Origin: Marisediminicola sp040546025
GTDB taxonomy: Bacteria; Actinomycetota; Actinomycetes; Actinomycetales; Microbacteriaceae
Reading direction: 5' to 3'
DNA: 64,000 nt
Assembly (NCBI RefSeq): GCF_040546025.1
Contig: NZ_JBEPNA010000001.1
Coordinates: 310,001-374,000 of the forward strand
Shown here in pieces: positions 8,471 through 15,928 of the stretch. The notes beneath the pieces are model-generated. The model was not told the origin of the DNA. It was given only the letters and a program-made list of their open reading frames with translations, and ran no database searches. Position 1 is the stretch's first letter. Each line of letters begins with the position of its first letter. The position numbers and the translations under genes were made by a program.

Positions 8471-10272
8471 GCGTCGTCGGAGTGAATGGTGAGGAGCGCG
8501 GAGACTTCTCCGCGGCGGAGAGCCGCCACATCCGCCGCCGGTCGATCCGGCTCCTCGGATCGCTGCTCAGCCCGGTCACGGCGAGGCTCGTGCTCACCAT
8601 GGCGGTCGTCGTCGTGAGCACGATCGCGCAGGTCGCCGGGCCCTGGCTCATCGCGATCGGCATCGACCGCGGGCTCCCGGCTCTGCTCGAGGGCCGAGCG
8701 ACGCCCCTCGTGCTGGTCGTCGCCGCCTACCTGCTGACCGGCGTCATCGGCGCTGGGCTTATTGCCTGGTACACCGTGCTGGCCGCACGGGTCAGCCAGG
8801 CGATTCTCATCGACTTGCGCAAGCGTGTCTTCCTGCACACCCAGAAGCTCAGCCTCGAATTCCACGAGAGCTACACCTCCGGCAAGATCATCGCGCGCCA
8901 AACGAGCGACCTCGACGCGATCAGGGAGCTGCTCGACTCGGGAATCAGCCAGCTCGTGCAGGGCGCCCTGTACATGATCTTCATCGCGGCCGCACTGTTC
9001 TCGATCGACTGGGTGAGCGGTGTTGTGCTGGTCGTTTTCCTTGTGCCGCTGGCATTCCTCGCCCGCTGGTTCCAGGTGCAGTCGCAGCGAGTGTTCCGTC
9101 AGACGAGGGTCGCGTCGGCGCGCCTCATCGTGCACTTCGTCGAAACGATGACCGGCATCCGCGCGGTCAAGGCGTTCCGCAAGGAGAAGCGCAACGAGGA
9201 GGAGTTCGCCGAGCTCGTCGAGGGGTACCGGGAGCGCAACGCCCGCGTCATCGAGCTGTTCGGGGTGTTCGATCCCGGACTCGTGCTCATCGGAAACGTG
9301 GCCCTCGGGATCGTGCTGCTCGCCGGCGGACTCCGCGTCGCCGACGGAGGGCTCGCGATCGGCGTGCTGCTCGCGGCGCTGCTCTACACCCGGCAATTCT
9401 TCGCCCCGGCGCAGGAGATGGCGATGTTCTACAACTCGTACCAGTCCGCGGCCGCGGCGCTCGAGAAGATCTCCGGCGTGCTCGAGGAGACCCCGAGCGT
9501 GCCCGACCCGACCCGTCCCGTCGACCTGTGGCGGGCGAAGGGGCGTGTGCGCTTCGACGGCGTGGAGTTCGCCTACAAGGAGGGCAGCGTCGTGCTGCCC
9601 GAGTTCGACCTCGAGCTGCCGGCCGGGCAGGTCGTCGCCCTCGTCGGCTCGACCGGGGCGGGCAAGTCGACCCTCGCCAAGCTCATCTCGCGCTTCTACG
9701 ACCCGACTTCCGGCGCGGTGTCGCTCGACGGGCTCGACCTGCGGATGCTGCACCCGAAGGATCTCCGTCGCGCGATCGTCATGGTCACCCAGGAGGCGTA
9801 CCTGTTCTCCGGCTCCGTGAGCGAGAATATCGCGCTCGGCAAGCCGGAGGCGACGCGGGAGGAGATCGTCGCGGCCGCGACGGCCGTGGGAGCGCACGAG
9901 TTCATCGAGGCGCTGCCCGACGGCTACGAGACCGACGTGAACAAGCGCGGTGGGAGGGTGTCCGCCGGCCAGCGGCAGCTGATCTCGTTCGCGCGGGCAT
10001 TCCTCGCCGACCCCGTCGTGCTGATCCTGGACGAGGCGACGGCGTCGCTCGACATCCCGAGCGAGAGGCTCGTGCAGGAGGGCCTCACGACCCTGCTCGC
10101 CGACCGCACGGCCGTGATCATTGCCCACCGCCTGTCGACGGTCGCGATCGCCGACCGCGTTCTGGTCATGGAGCACGGGCGTATCGTCGAAGACGGCACG
10201 CCGCGCGACCTGATCGCCGGCACCGGTCGCTTCTCGCAGCTGCACGCGGCCTGGCGGGACTCGCTCGTCTGA
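8467..10272 (+). CDS. ABC exporter subunit with catalytic ATPase site (heterodimer partner 2)
   Basis: This 601-residue protein has the same TMD-NBD layout. Walker A is GSTGAGKST at residues 394-402, and Walker B VLILDEATASLD carries the catalytic Glu523. Its signature is VSAGQRQ rather than LSGGQ. A complete Walker B with an altered signature is the complement of partner 1, so the pair should form one canonical and one degenerate ATP site. The ATG is inside the partner 1 stop (ATGA). An open frame that continues upstream through partner 1 is antiparallel coding noise and is not used. Confidence 0.92.
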   Translation: MSVVGVNGEERGDFSAAESRHIRRRSIRLLGSLLSPVTARLVLTMAVVVVSTIAQVAGPWLIAIGIDRGLPALLEGRATPLVLVVAAYLLTGVIGAGLIAWYTVLAARVSQAILIDLRKRVFLHTQKLSLEFHESYTSGKIIARQTSDLDAIRELLDSGISQLVQGALYMIFIAAALFSIDWVSGVVLVVFLVPLAFLARWFQVQSQRVFRQTRVASARLIVHFVETMTGIRAVKAFRKEKRNEEEFAELVEGYRERNARVIELFGVFDPGLVLIGNVALGIVLLAGGLRVADGGLAIGVLLAALLYTRQFFAPAQEMAMFYNSYQSAAAALEKISGVLEETPSVPDPTRPVDLWRAKGRVRFDGVEFAYKEGSVVLPEFDLELPAGQVVALVGSTGAGKSTLAKLISRFYDPTSGAVSLDGLDLRMLHPKDLRRAIVMVTQEAYLFSGSVSENIALGKPEATREEIVAAATAVGAHEFIEALPDGYETDVNKRGGRVSAGQRQLISFARAFLADPVVLILDEATASLDIPSERLVQEGLTTLLADRTAVIIAHRLSTVAIADRVLVMEHGRIVEDGTPRDLIAGTGRFSQLHAAWRDSLV

Positions 10273-10276
10273 CCGG

Positions 10277-10687
10277 TCACTGCGTCCAGGCGTACCAGGT
10301 GCCGCCGACCCCGAACACCCGCCAGGTCTCGTTGCAGACGATCCCGGTCAGCGCCTCACCCGATGGCCACCAGACCGTCTCGAACGGTGCCTCCCCATCG
10401 AGCAGGCCGGGCACGCAGCCATCGGCGGTCACCCCGGTCTCGCTGTTGAACTTCAGCATCCGCCCTGGCTCATGGTCGGAGTCCTTCGTGGCCAGCAGGA
10501 TCGCATCAGTCGGCACCCAGACCAGCGACGTGAACTCCTCCCCGGCCTCGCTCTGGAAGGACGTGAAGTCCTGGAAGCGCGACTCGGTCTGCGACGGCAG
10601 AAACTGCCGGGCGATCGTGCATCCGCTGAGGGCGAGCGCTGCCGCGGCGAGGGCGGCGGCCACAAGGAGAGCGCGCACGAGGATCAC
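10277..10687 (-). CDS. Small secreted lipoprotein, unknown function
   Basis: The 136-residue product starts with a hydrophobic signal of about 20 residues and a lipobox LSGC, so it should be lipid-anchored outside the membrane. The mature part has Trp-rich stretches (FETVWWPSG, GTWYAWTQ) and two Cys that may form a disulfide. The GTG start has GGAAGG just upstream. The gene converges with the ABC exporter, with 4 nt between stops. I do not recognise the family. Confidence 0.7.
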   Translation of the reverse strand: MILVRALLVAAALAAAALALSGCTIARQFLPSQTESRFQDFTSFQSEAGEEFTSLVWVPTDAILLATKDSDHEPGRMLKFNSETGVTADGCVPGLLDGEAPFETVWWPSGEALTGIVCNETWRVFGVGGTWYAWTQ

Positions 10688-10826
10688 CGCCTTCCGGGTT
10701 GGGTGGGACCAGTCAATCGGCCGGGCAGCGGGCAGTCATCGGTCGAAAGTCCCACTTCGCGCCCGGGCCGGCGCGGGGTCCGGCGGCTGCCGGGATAGCC
10801 TGTCTGGGACGAGGGAGTCGGACGAG

Positions 10827-10892
10827 ATGATTAAGCCAATGGGTGAGGGTGCTGGCGTCAGCCGGTCCGGGCATCGAGCGGACGTGCTCTAG
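10827..10892 (+). CDS. Possible 21-aa upstream ORF coupled to sdaA
   Basis: The ORF starts at an ATG with GAGGGAG about 9 nt upstream and encodes MIKPMGEGAGVSR and eight more residues. Its TAG stop shares one base with the GTG of sdaA (TAGTG). The sdaA start has no good ribosome binding site of its own, so translation of sdaA may depend on this ORF. It is short and may be chance. Confidence 0.35.
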   Translation: MIKPMGEGAGVSRSGHRADVL

Positions 10893-12253
10893 TGCAGCGG
10901 GTCTCGGCTCTCGACCTGTTCTCGATCGGCATCGGACCGTCGAGTTCGCACACCGTCGGCCCCATGCGGGCCGCAACCGCATTCGCCCGCGAGTTGGAGT
11001 CCGGCGACCTGCTGCCGCAGACATCCGGACTCCGAATGACTCTCTATGGATCGATCGCCGCGACGGGCGTCGGCCACGGAACCCTCGGCGCGCTCGCCGC
11101 GGGACTCAGGGGTGAGGACCCGGCGCTCGTCGATCCCGCCCTCGTCGCGCGGGCGTGGGACGAGGCTCTGGTGGCGGGCGGTCTTGCGCTGCTCGGCGGC
11201 CCCGCCATCGCGCTCACCGCGACCGATATGCGCTACGAACCGTTCACCCGGATGCCGGCGCATCCCAACGGCATCCGGTTCGAGGCCATCGACGGGGCGG
11301 GCCATGTGCTCCACGACGTGCTCTACTATTCGGTCGGGGGCGGATTCATCGAGCGCGACGGCAGCGGCCCCGCGCCGGAGCGCGCACCCGGGCCCTACCC
11401 GTACCGCACGGCGGCCGAGCTGCTCGCCTACTGCACCGCGACCGGGCTCGAGATCGCCGACATCGCGCTCGCCAACGAGCTCGCGGTCGCCACGGAGGAC
11501 GAGGTCAACGCCCGACTGGATGCCATGTGGCGGGCGATGCGGGAGTGCGTCGAGGCCGGCATGGCGACCGAGGGAGTGCTTCCCGGCTGGCTGCGGGTGC
11601 CGCGACGGTCCGCGGGGATCGCCGCGCACCTGCGCGAGCGGGAATCGACCGGCGACACCGACACCGCGGTGGAATGGCTGCAGTGCTACGCCATCGCCGT
11701 CAATGAACAGAATGCGGCCGGGGCTCGCGTCGTCACGGCGCCGACGAACGGGGCGGCGGGCATCATCCCCGCCGTCGGCTACTACGCGATGACGATGAGG
11801 GGGATGACGACCCCGGAACAGTCCCGCCGCTACCTTCTCACCGCCGGCGCCATCGGGTCGCTCTGCAAGATGAACGCGTCGATCTCGGGTGCCGAGGCCG
11901 GCTGCCAGGGCGAGGTCGGATCCGCTTGCTCTATGGCCGCAGCCGGGATCACGGCGCACCTCGGCGGCACCCCCGCCCAGGTCGAGAACGCCGCGGAGGT
12001 CGCGATGGAACACCACCTCGGCCTCACCTGCGACCCGATCGGCGGGTTCGTGCAGGTGCCCTGCATCGAGCGGAATGCGATCGCGGCAGTGACGGCGGTC
12101 TCAGCATCCCGCCTGGCGCTCATGGGCGACGGAACCCACCTTGTGTCGCTCGACACGGTCATCGAGACCATGCGCCAGACGGGCCGGGACATGTCGGAGA
12201 ACTACAAGGAGACCTCGCGGGCCGGCCTCGCCGTGAACATCGTGGAGTGCTGA
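10892..12253 (+). CDS. sdaA: L-serine ammonia-lyase, iron-sulfur dependent, single chain
   Basis: The 453-residue enzyme deaminates L-serine to pyruvate in the cytosol. The N-terminal beta domain starts with SALDLFSIGIGPSSSHTVGP, the serine-binding family signature. The alpha domain carries the Fe-S ligands Cys338, Cys380 and Cys391 with the 42- and 11-residue spacing of the Legionella enzyme. The chain ends in Cys (NIVEC), matching the tail-in-active-site fourth ligand known there. The GTG start overlaps the stop of a 21-codon upstream ORF. The gene follows a 200-bp gap. Confidence 0.95.
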   Translation: MQRVSALDLFSIGIGPSSSHTVGPMRAATAFARELESGDLLPQTSGLRMTLYGSIAATGVGHGTLGALAAGLRGEDPALVDPALVARAWDEALVAGGLALLGGPAIALTATDMRYEPFTRMPAHPNGIRFEAIDGAGHVLHDVLYYSVGGGFIERDGSGPAPERAPGPYPYRTAAELLAYCTATGLEIADIALANELAVATEDEVNARLDAMWRAMRECVEAGMATEGVLPGWLRVPRRSAGIAAHLRERESTGDTDTAVEWLQCYAIAVNEQNAAGARVVTAPTNGAAGIIPAVGYYAMTMRGMTTPEQSRRYLLTAGAIGSLCKMNASISGAEAGCQGEVGSACSMAAAGITAHLGGTPAQVENAAEVAMEHHLGLTCDPIGGFVQVPCIERNAIAAVTAVSASRLALMGDGTHLVSLDTVIETMRQTGRDMSENYKETSRAGLAVNIVEC

Positions 12254-12263
12254 CCGGCTCCGC

Positions 12264-12578
12264 CTACTCGGGCGTGTGCCGCGCGAGGTCGAGCCGCACC
12301 CGGTAGCTGCCGGAGCCCGCATGGGCGACGAGCGGCGTTCCCTCTGCGCGGAAGTGCTCGAGGGCCTCGGCCTCGTGGTCGAGCGCCGGATGCCCGGATG
12401 CACGGATGACCCGCCACCACGGCAGCTCGGAGCCGTAGTGCGCCAGCACGGAGCCGACTCCGCGCGCCGCGCGCGAACCGATCGCGGCGGCGACGTCACC
12501 GTAGGTCATGACCCGCCCTGCCGGGATCGACCCGACGACCTCGACCACGCGCGACACGAAGTCATCCGCGAGCACCAC
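12264..12578 (-). CDS. Alkyltransferase-like protein (ATL), MGMT family without catalytic Cys
   Basis: The 104-residue protein matches the C-terminal DNA-binding domain of O6-alkylguanine transferases (IPAGRVMTYGDVA, RGVGSVLA). At the position of the PCHR active site it has PWWR (residues 53-56), so Cys is replaced by Trp. ATL proteins bind O6-alkylguanine and pass the lesion to nucleotide excision repair instead of repairing it directly. The chosen GTG overlaps the stop of the upstream GNAT gene (TAGTG), so the two are coupled. Confidence 0.85.
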   Translation of the reverse strand: MVLADDFVSRVVEVVGSIPAGRVMTYGDVAAAIGSRAARGVGSVLAHYGSELPWWRVIRASGHPALDHEAEALEHFRAEGTPLVAHAGSGSYRVRLDLARHTPE

Positions 12579-13033
12579 TAGAGCGCGAGCGCGCCGATCT
12601 TCTCGCCGTAGGGTGTGTCGCCGACGACGACGAAACCCACACGCAGGAAGAACTCCTCCGGGCTGTCCTCGCCCGGCTCCCACAGCACGGTGAGGCGGTC
12701 GAAGCCGCGCTTTCGCGCCTCGTCGGCCGTTGCCTCGACGGCGAAGCGCCCGACTCCCTTGCCCTGGGCGCCCGCGTCGACGTTCATTCTCCAGATGCAG
12801 CTGCGGAACTCGTCTTCCAGCACGTCCGGATCGAAGTTCGCCATGATGAACCCGACGACTCCGTCGTCCTCGTCGGTCACCACCCGCGACCATCCGGTGT
12901 TCGGGTCGAGGAACGGTCCGGCCATCGCGTACGACACGGGGGCGATGAATTGTTCCTGCCCGGGCTTGAGGGACAGGTTGTTCGCCTCGACGGCGTTTTT
13001 CGCGGACAGTTCTTCCAGTTTCAGCGCACCCAT
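12578..13033 (-). CDS. GNAT family N-acetyltransferase
   Basis: The 151-residue protein has a GNAT fold: a strand near VVGFIMANF, the acetyl-CoA loop QGKGVGRFAVEA, and FLRVGFVVVGDTPYG at the C-terminus. The acceptor is unknown. I chose the ATG at 13033 because a TAGCCT box lies 6 nt upstream, as for other leaderless genes here; a GTG six bases earlier is in frame. The gene is divergent from icd and is followed without a gap by the ATL gene. Confidence 0.82.
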   Translation of the reverse strand: MGALKLEELSAKNAVEANNLSLKPGQEQFIAPVSYAMAGPFLDPNTGWSRVVTDEDDGVVGFIMANFDPDVLEDEFRSCIWRMNVDAGAQGKGVGRFAVEATADEARKRGFDRLTVLWEPGEDSPEEFFLRVGFVVVGDTPYGEKIGALAL

Positions 13034-13039
13034 CCTCAC

Positions 13040-13045
13040 AGGCTA
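13040..13045 (-). promoter_or_regulatory. Candidate -10 box, leaderless GNAT-ATL mRNA
   Basis: On the minus strand TAGCCT is followed by 6 nt (GTGAGG) and the ATG at 13033. No other ribosome binding signal is present. Confidence 0.4.
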
Positions 13046-13114
13046 GTGGGGCTCGGTGAACGGGGGGTAGCGGATGTTCGCCGGATGACGTCGCGCTGGC
13101 CTGCCCCAGGCCCT

Positions 13115-13144
13115 CGTAACTATCTCGATGTCGAGATAGTTACG
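13115..13144. promoter_or_regulatory. Perfect 14-bp palindrome upstream of icd (candidate operator)
   Basis: CGTAACTATCTCGA at 13115-13128 and TCGAGATAGTTACG at 13131-13144 are exact inverted repeats around a 2-nt centre TG. The site lies between the divergent GNAT and icd genes, 65 bp before the icd start. Perfect symmetry with a tiny spacer suits a dimeric DNA-binding protein better than a terminator. I cannot name the regulator. Confidence 0.6.
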
Positions 13145-13208
13145 CCGTCCGGTAAGCTGACCAGCGGCCCATTGCATGACGGAACAACAGACTCAGGGAG
13201 ACGCGTTT

Positions 13209-14423
13209 TTGTCGAAGATCAAAGTTGAAGGTACGGTCGTCGAGCTCGACGGCGACGAGATGACACGCATCATCTGGACGGCAATCAAAGACACGCTCAT
13301 CCACCCGTATCTCGACATCGACCTCGAGTACTACGACCTCGGCATCGAGCACCGCGATGCGACCGACGACCAGGTCACGATCGACGCGGCCCACGCCATC
13401 CAGAAGCACGGCGTCGGCGTCAAGTGCGCGACCATCACGCCCGACGAGGCGCGCGTCGAGGAGTTCGGCCTGAAGAAGATGTGGAAGAGCCCGAATGGCA
13501 CGATCCGCAACATCCTCGGCGGCGTCATCTTCCGCGAGCCGATCATCATCTCGAACATCCCGCGCCTCGTGCCGGGCTGGAACAAGCCGATCATCATCGG
13601 CCGCCACGCCTTCGGCGACCAGTACAAGGCCACCGACTTCCGCTTCCACGGCAAGGGCAAGCTCACCGTCGAGTTCACCCCCGACGACGGTTCCGAGCCG
13701 CTCAAGTTCGAGGTGTACCAGTCGCCGGGAGACGGTGTCGCCCAGGTGCAGTACAACCTCGACGAGTCGATCGTCGACTTCGCCCGCGCCTCGCTCAACT
13801 ACGGCCTGAGCCGCAACTACCCGGTGTACCTCTCGACGAAGAACACGATCCTCAAGGCCTACGACGGTCGCTTCAAAGACATCTTCGAGGAGGTTTTCCA
13901 GGCCGAGTTCAAGGACAGTTTCGCCGCGGCCGGCCTGACCTACGAGCACCGCCTCATCGACGACATGGTCGCCTCGGCCATGAAGTGGGAGGGCGGCTAC
14001 GTCTGGGCCTGCAAGAACTACGACGGCGATGTGCAGTCCGACACCGTCGCGCAGGGCTTCGGCTCGCTGGGCCTGATGACCTCGGTGCTCTCCGTGCCCG
14101 ACGGCAGCGTCGTCGAGGCCGAGGCGGCGCACGGCACCGTCACCCGCCACTACCGCGAGCACCAGGCCGGTCGCCCCACCTCGACCAACCCGATCGCGTC
14201 GATCTACGCGTGGACACGCGGGCTCGCGCACCGCGGAAAGCTGGACGGCAACCAGGCCCTCATCGACTTCGCCGCGACCCTCGAGGACGTCGTCATCACG
14301 ACCGTCGAGTCCGGCGCCATGACGAAGGACCTCGCGCTTCTCGTCGGCCCGGAGCAGAAGTGGCAGACGACCGAGGAGTTCCTCGACACGCTCGACAAGA
14401 ACCTCGCCGCGCGGTTGGGCTGA
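13209..14423 (+). CDS. icd: NADP-dependent isocitrate dehydrogenase (eukaryotic-type)
   Basis: The enzyme oxidises isocitrate to 2-oxoglutarate in the TCA cycle. It is the dimeric, eukaryotic-like subfamily: VELDGDEMTRIIW near the N-terminus, the substrate segment SPNGTIRNILGG, NIPRLVPGW, and the NADP region EAAHGTVTRHYREHQ. I chose the TTG at 13209, which gives SKIKVEG and 404 residues and has AGGGAG 8 nt upstream. An in-frame ATG at 13176 would add 11 residues but has no ribosome binding site. A perfect palindrome lies upstream. mdh begins 4 nt after the stop, so icd-mdh form an operon. Confidence 0.95.
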   Translation: MSKIKVEGTVVELDGDEMTRIIWTAIKDTLIHPYLDIDLEYYDLGIEHRDATDDQVTIDAAHAIQKHGVGVKCATITPDEARVEEFGLKKMWKSPNGTIRNILGGVIFREPIIISNIPRLVPGWNKPIIIGRHAFGDQYKATDFRFHGKGKLTVEFTPDDGSEPLKFEVYQSPGDGVAQVQYNLDESIVDFARASLNYGLSRNYPVYLSTKNTILKAYDGRFKDIFEEVFQAEFKDSFAAAGLTYEHRLIDDMVASAMKWEGGYVWACKNYDGDVQSDTVAQGFGSLGLMTSVLSVPDGSVVEAEAAHGTVTRHYREHQAGRPTSTNPIASIYAWTRGLAHRGKLDGNQALIDFAATLEDVVITTVESGAMTKDLALLVGPEQKWQTTEEFLDTLDKNLAARLG

Positions 14424-14427
14424 CACC

Positions 14428-15396
14428 ATGACGACGGTGACCGTCACGGGGGCTGCCGGGCAGATCGGCTACGCGTTGCTCTTCCGCATCGCGTCCGGCG
14501 CGATGCTCGGCTCCGGCACTCCCGTGCGGCTCCGTCTGCTCGAGGTTCCGCAAGCAGTCGCCGCGGCGTCCGGCGTCGCGATGGAGCTGGATGACTGCGC
14601 CTTCCCGCTGCTGGAATCCGTCGACGTCTTCGACGACGCCAGCCTCGCCTTCGAGGGCGCCAACGTGGCCCTGCTCGTCGGCTCCCGCCCGCGCACCGCC
14701 GACATGGCTCGCGCAGACCTGCTCGCCGCGAACGGGGCGATCTTCGGGCCGCAGGGCCGCGCGATCAACTCCGCGGCATCCGACGATATCCGCGTGCTCG
14801 TGGTCGGCAACCCGGCGAACACGAATGCGCTCATCGCCGCCTCGCACGCGCCGGATGTGCCGCGGTCGCGCTTCACCGCCATGACCAGGCTCGACCACAA
14901 CCGCGCCGTGTCCCAGCTCTCGCGCAAGACGGGCGCCCCGGTCGCGGCGATCTCCCGGGTCACGATCTGGGGCAACCACTCGGCGACGCAGTACCCCGAC
15001 CTGAGCCACGCGCTCATCGACGGCCGCGCTCCGGAGCTCGACCGCACGTGGGTCGAGAACGAGTTCATCCCGACGGTCGCGCGGCGAGGGACCGCGATCA
15101 TCGAGGCGCGCGGCTCCTCCTCCGCCGCCTCCGCAGCGAATGCGGCGATAGACCACGTGCGCGACTGGGTGCACGGCACGCCAGAGGGCGACTGGACCTC
15201 CGCCGCGCTGCCCTCCGACGGCAGCTATGGAGTACCGGAGGGGCTGGTCAGCTCGTTCCCGGTCACCTCGTCGGGCCGCGACTGGCAGATCGTCTCCGGG
15301 CTCGAGATCGACGAATTCTCCCGCCGGCGCATCGACGCCTCGACCGCGGAACTCGCCGATGAGCGGGCCGCGGTCACCGATCTCGGCCTGATCTAG
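14428..15396 (+). CDS. mdh: Malate dehydrogenase
   Basis: The 322-residue enzyme interconverts malate and oxaloacetate with NAD in the TCA cycle. It belongs to the class with the Rossmann motif GAAGQIGYALLFRIA near the N-terminus, VGSRPRTADMARADLL, the LDH-family VGNPANTNALI, the Asp of TRLDHNRA, and the catalytic His of IWGNHSATQYPD. It lies 4 nt downstream of icd. The inverted-repeat element at 15399-15500 starts 2 nt after the stop and probably ends the transcript. Confidence 0.96.
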   Translation: MTTVTVTGAAGQIGYALLFRIASGAMLGSGTPVRLRLLEVPQAVAAASGVAMELDDCAFPLLESVDVFDDASLAFEGANVALLVGSRPRTADMARADLLAANGAIFGPQGRAINSAASDDIRVLVVGNPANTNALIAASHAPDVPRSRFTAMTRLDHNRAVSQLSRKTGAPVAAISRVTIWGNHSATQYPDLSHALIDGRAPELDRTWVENEFIPTVARRGTAIIEARGSSSAASAANAAIDHVRDWVHGTPEGDWTSAALPSDGSYGVPEGLVSSFPVTSSGRDWQIVSGLEIDEFSRRRIDASTAELADERAAVTDLGLI

Positions 15397-15398
15397 CA

Positions 15399-15500
15399 GC
15401 TTTCATTATTCAGGAGTTGTGGGGGTTATGACGGGCACCTACCCCGGAATCCCGGGGCTCGACAGCCGAAACTGGCCCCATACTCCTGAATGATGAAAGC
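15399..15500. repeat. 102-bp inverted-repeat element with the ATTCAGGAGT core
   Basis: The ends are 19-bp inverted repeats with one mismatch: GCTTTCATTATTCAGGAGT at 15399-15417 and ACTCCTGAATGATGAAAGC at 15482-15500. The inside has a second stem CCCCGG-AATC-CCGGGG. The core ATTCAGGAGT is the same 10-mer that repeats at 33-bp intervals at 3697-3998. The element fills the gap after mdh, which converges on the next small gene. It may act as a bidirectional terminator, a REP-like element or a MITE remnant. No coding content is seen. Confidence 0.8.
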
Positions 15501-15541
15501 CGGAGCGACGCGGGGGTCGGCGGTCCGGCTCCGACTGCGGC

Positions 15542-15793
15542 TCAGGCGGCGGGCGCGGAAGCGACGCCGCTCAGTCGACGACTGAGGTCGTCGAGGGCGG
15601 CGTCGAGGCAGTCGAAGCGCTCGCAGACGGCCGAGGCGCCACCGATGCGGAGGAGCTCGAAGTGGTCATGTCGGCGTTCGACGAATCCGAGGATTCGCGT
15701 CGCGTCGGCGGGGTCAATTCGCCCGTCGCACACTCGCCATGCCTCGGCGCCCACAGCGATCACTTCCAGGAAGGGGTCGTGCAGTATCGACAT
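15542..15793 (-). CDS. Small conserved hypothetical protein (83 aa)
   Basis: The ORF encodes an 83-residue soluble protein starting MSILHDPFLEVIAVG. The ATG has GGAGAGAG about 7 nt upstream, which decides this start over an in-frame upstream extension. It contains a predicted helical part (AALDDLSRRL) and two Cys but no motif I recognise. It lies between the inverted-repeat element and the DszC-like gene, on the same strand as the latter. Confidence 0.6.
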   Translation of the reverse strand: MSILHDPFLEVIAVGAEAWRVCDGRIDPADATRILGFVERRHDHFELLRIGGASAVCERFDCLDAALDDLSRRLSGVASAPAA

Positions 15794-15928
15794 TGATGGC
15801 TCTCTCCGACGGGCGACCACCTGATCAGGTGGTCCGTCACACAGGTTAGGTCCGGCCACTGACACGCATCGCGGGGTTGACTTCCCAGCGACAGGCGTGG
15901 GCCCGGAGTGCGGGCCCACACTAACCGA

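Noticed and set aside
6877..10272. A single 1131-codon ORF spanning both ABC exporter genes
   Set aside because: Its first half is the +1 shadow of partner 1, Arg-rich and without domains. The real second gene starts at 8467.
10688..10891. A glycine or serine riboswitch before sdaA
   Set aside because: I could not find the conserved paired glycine aptamer elements. A small coupled ORF is the only supported feature.
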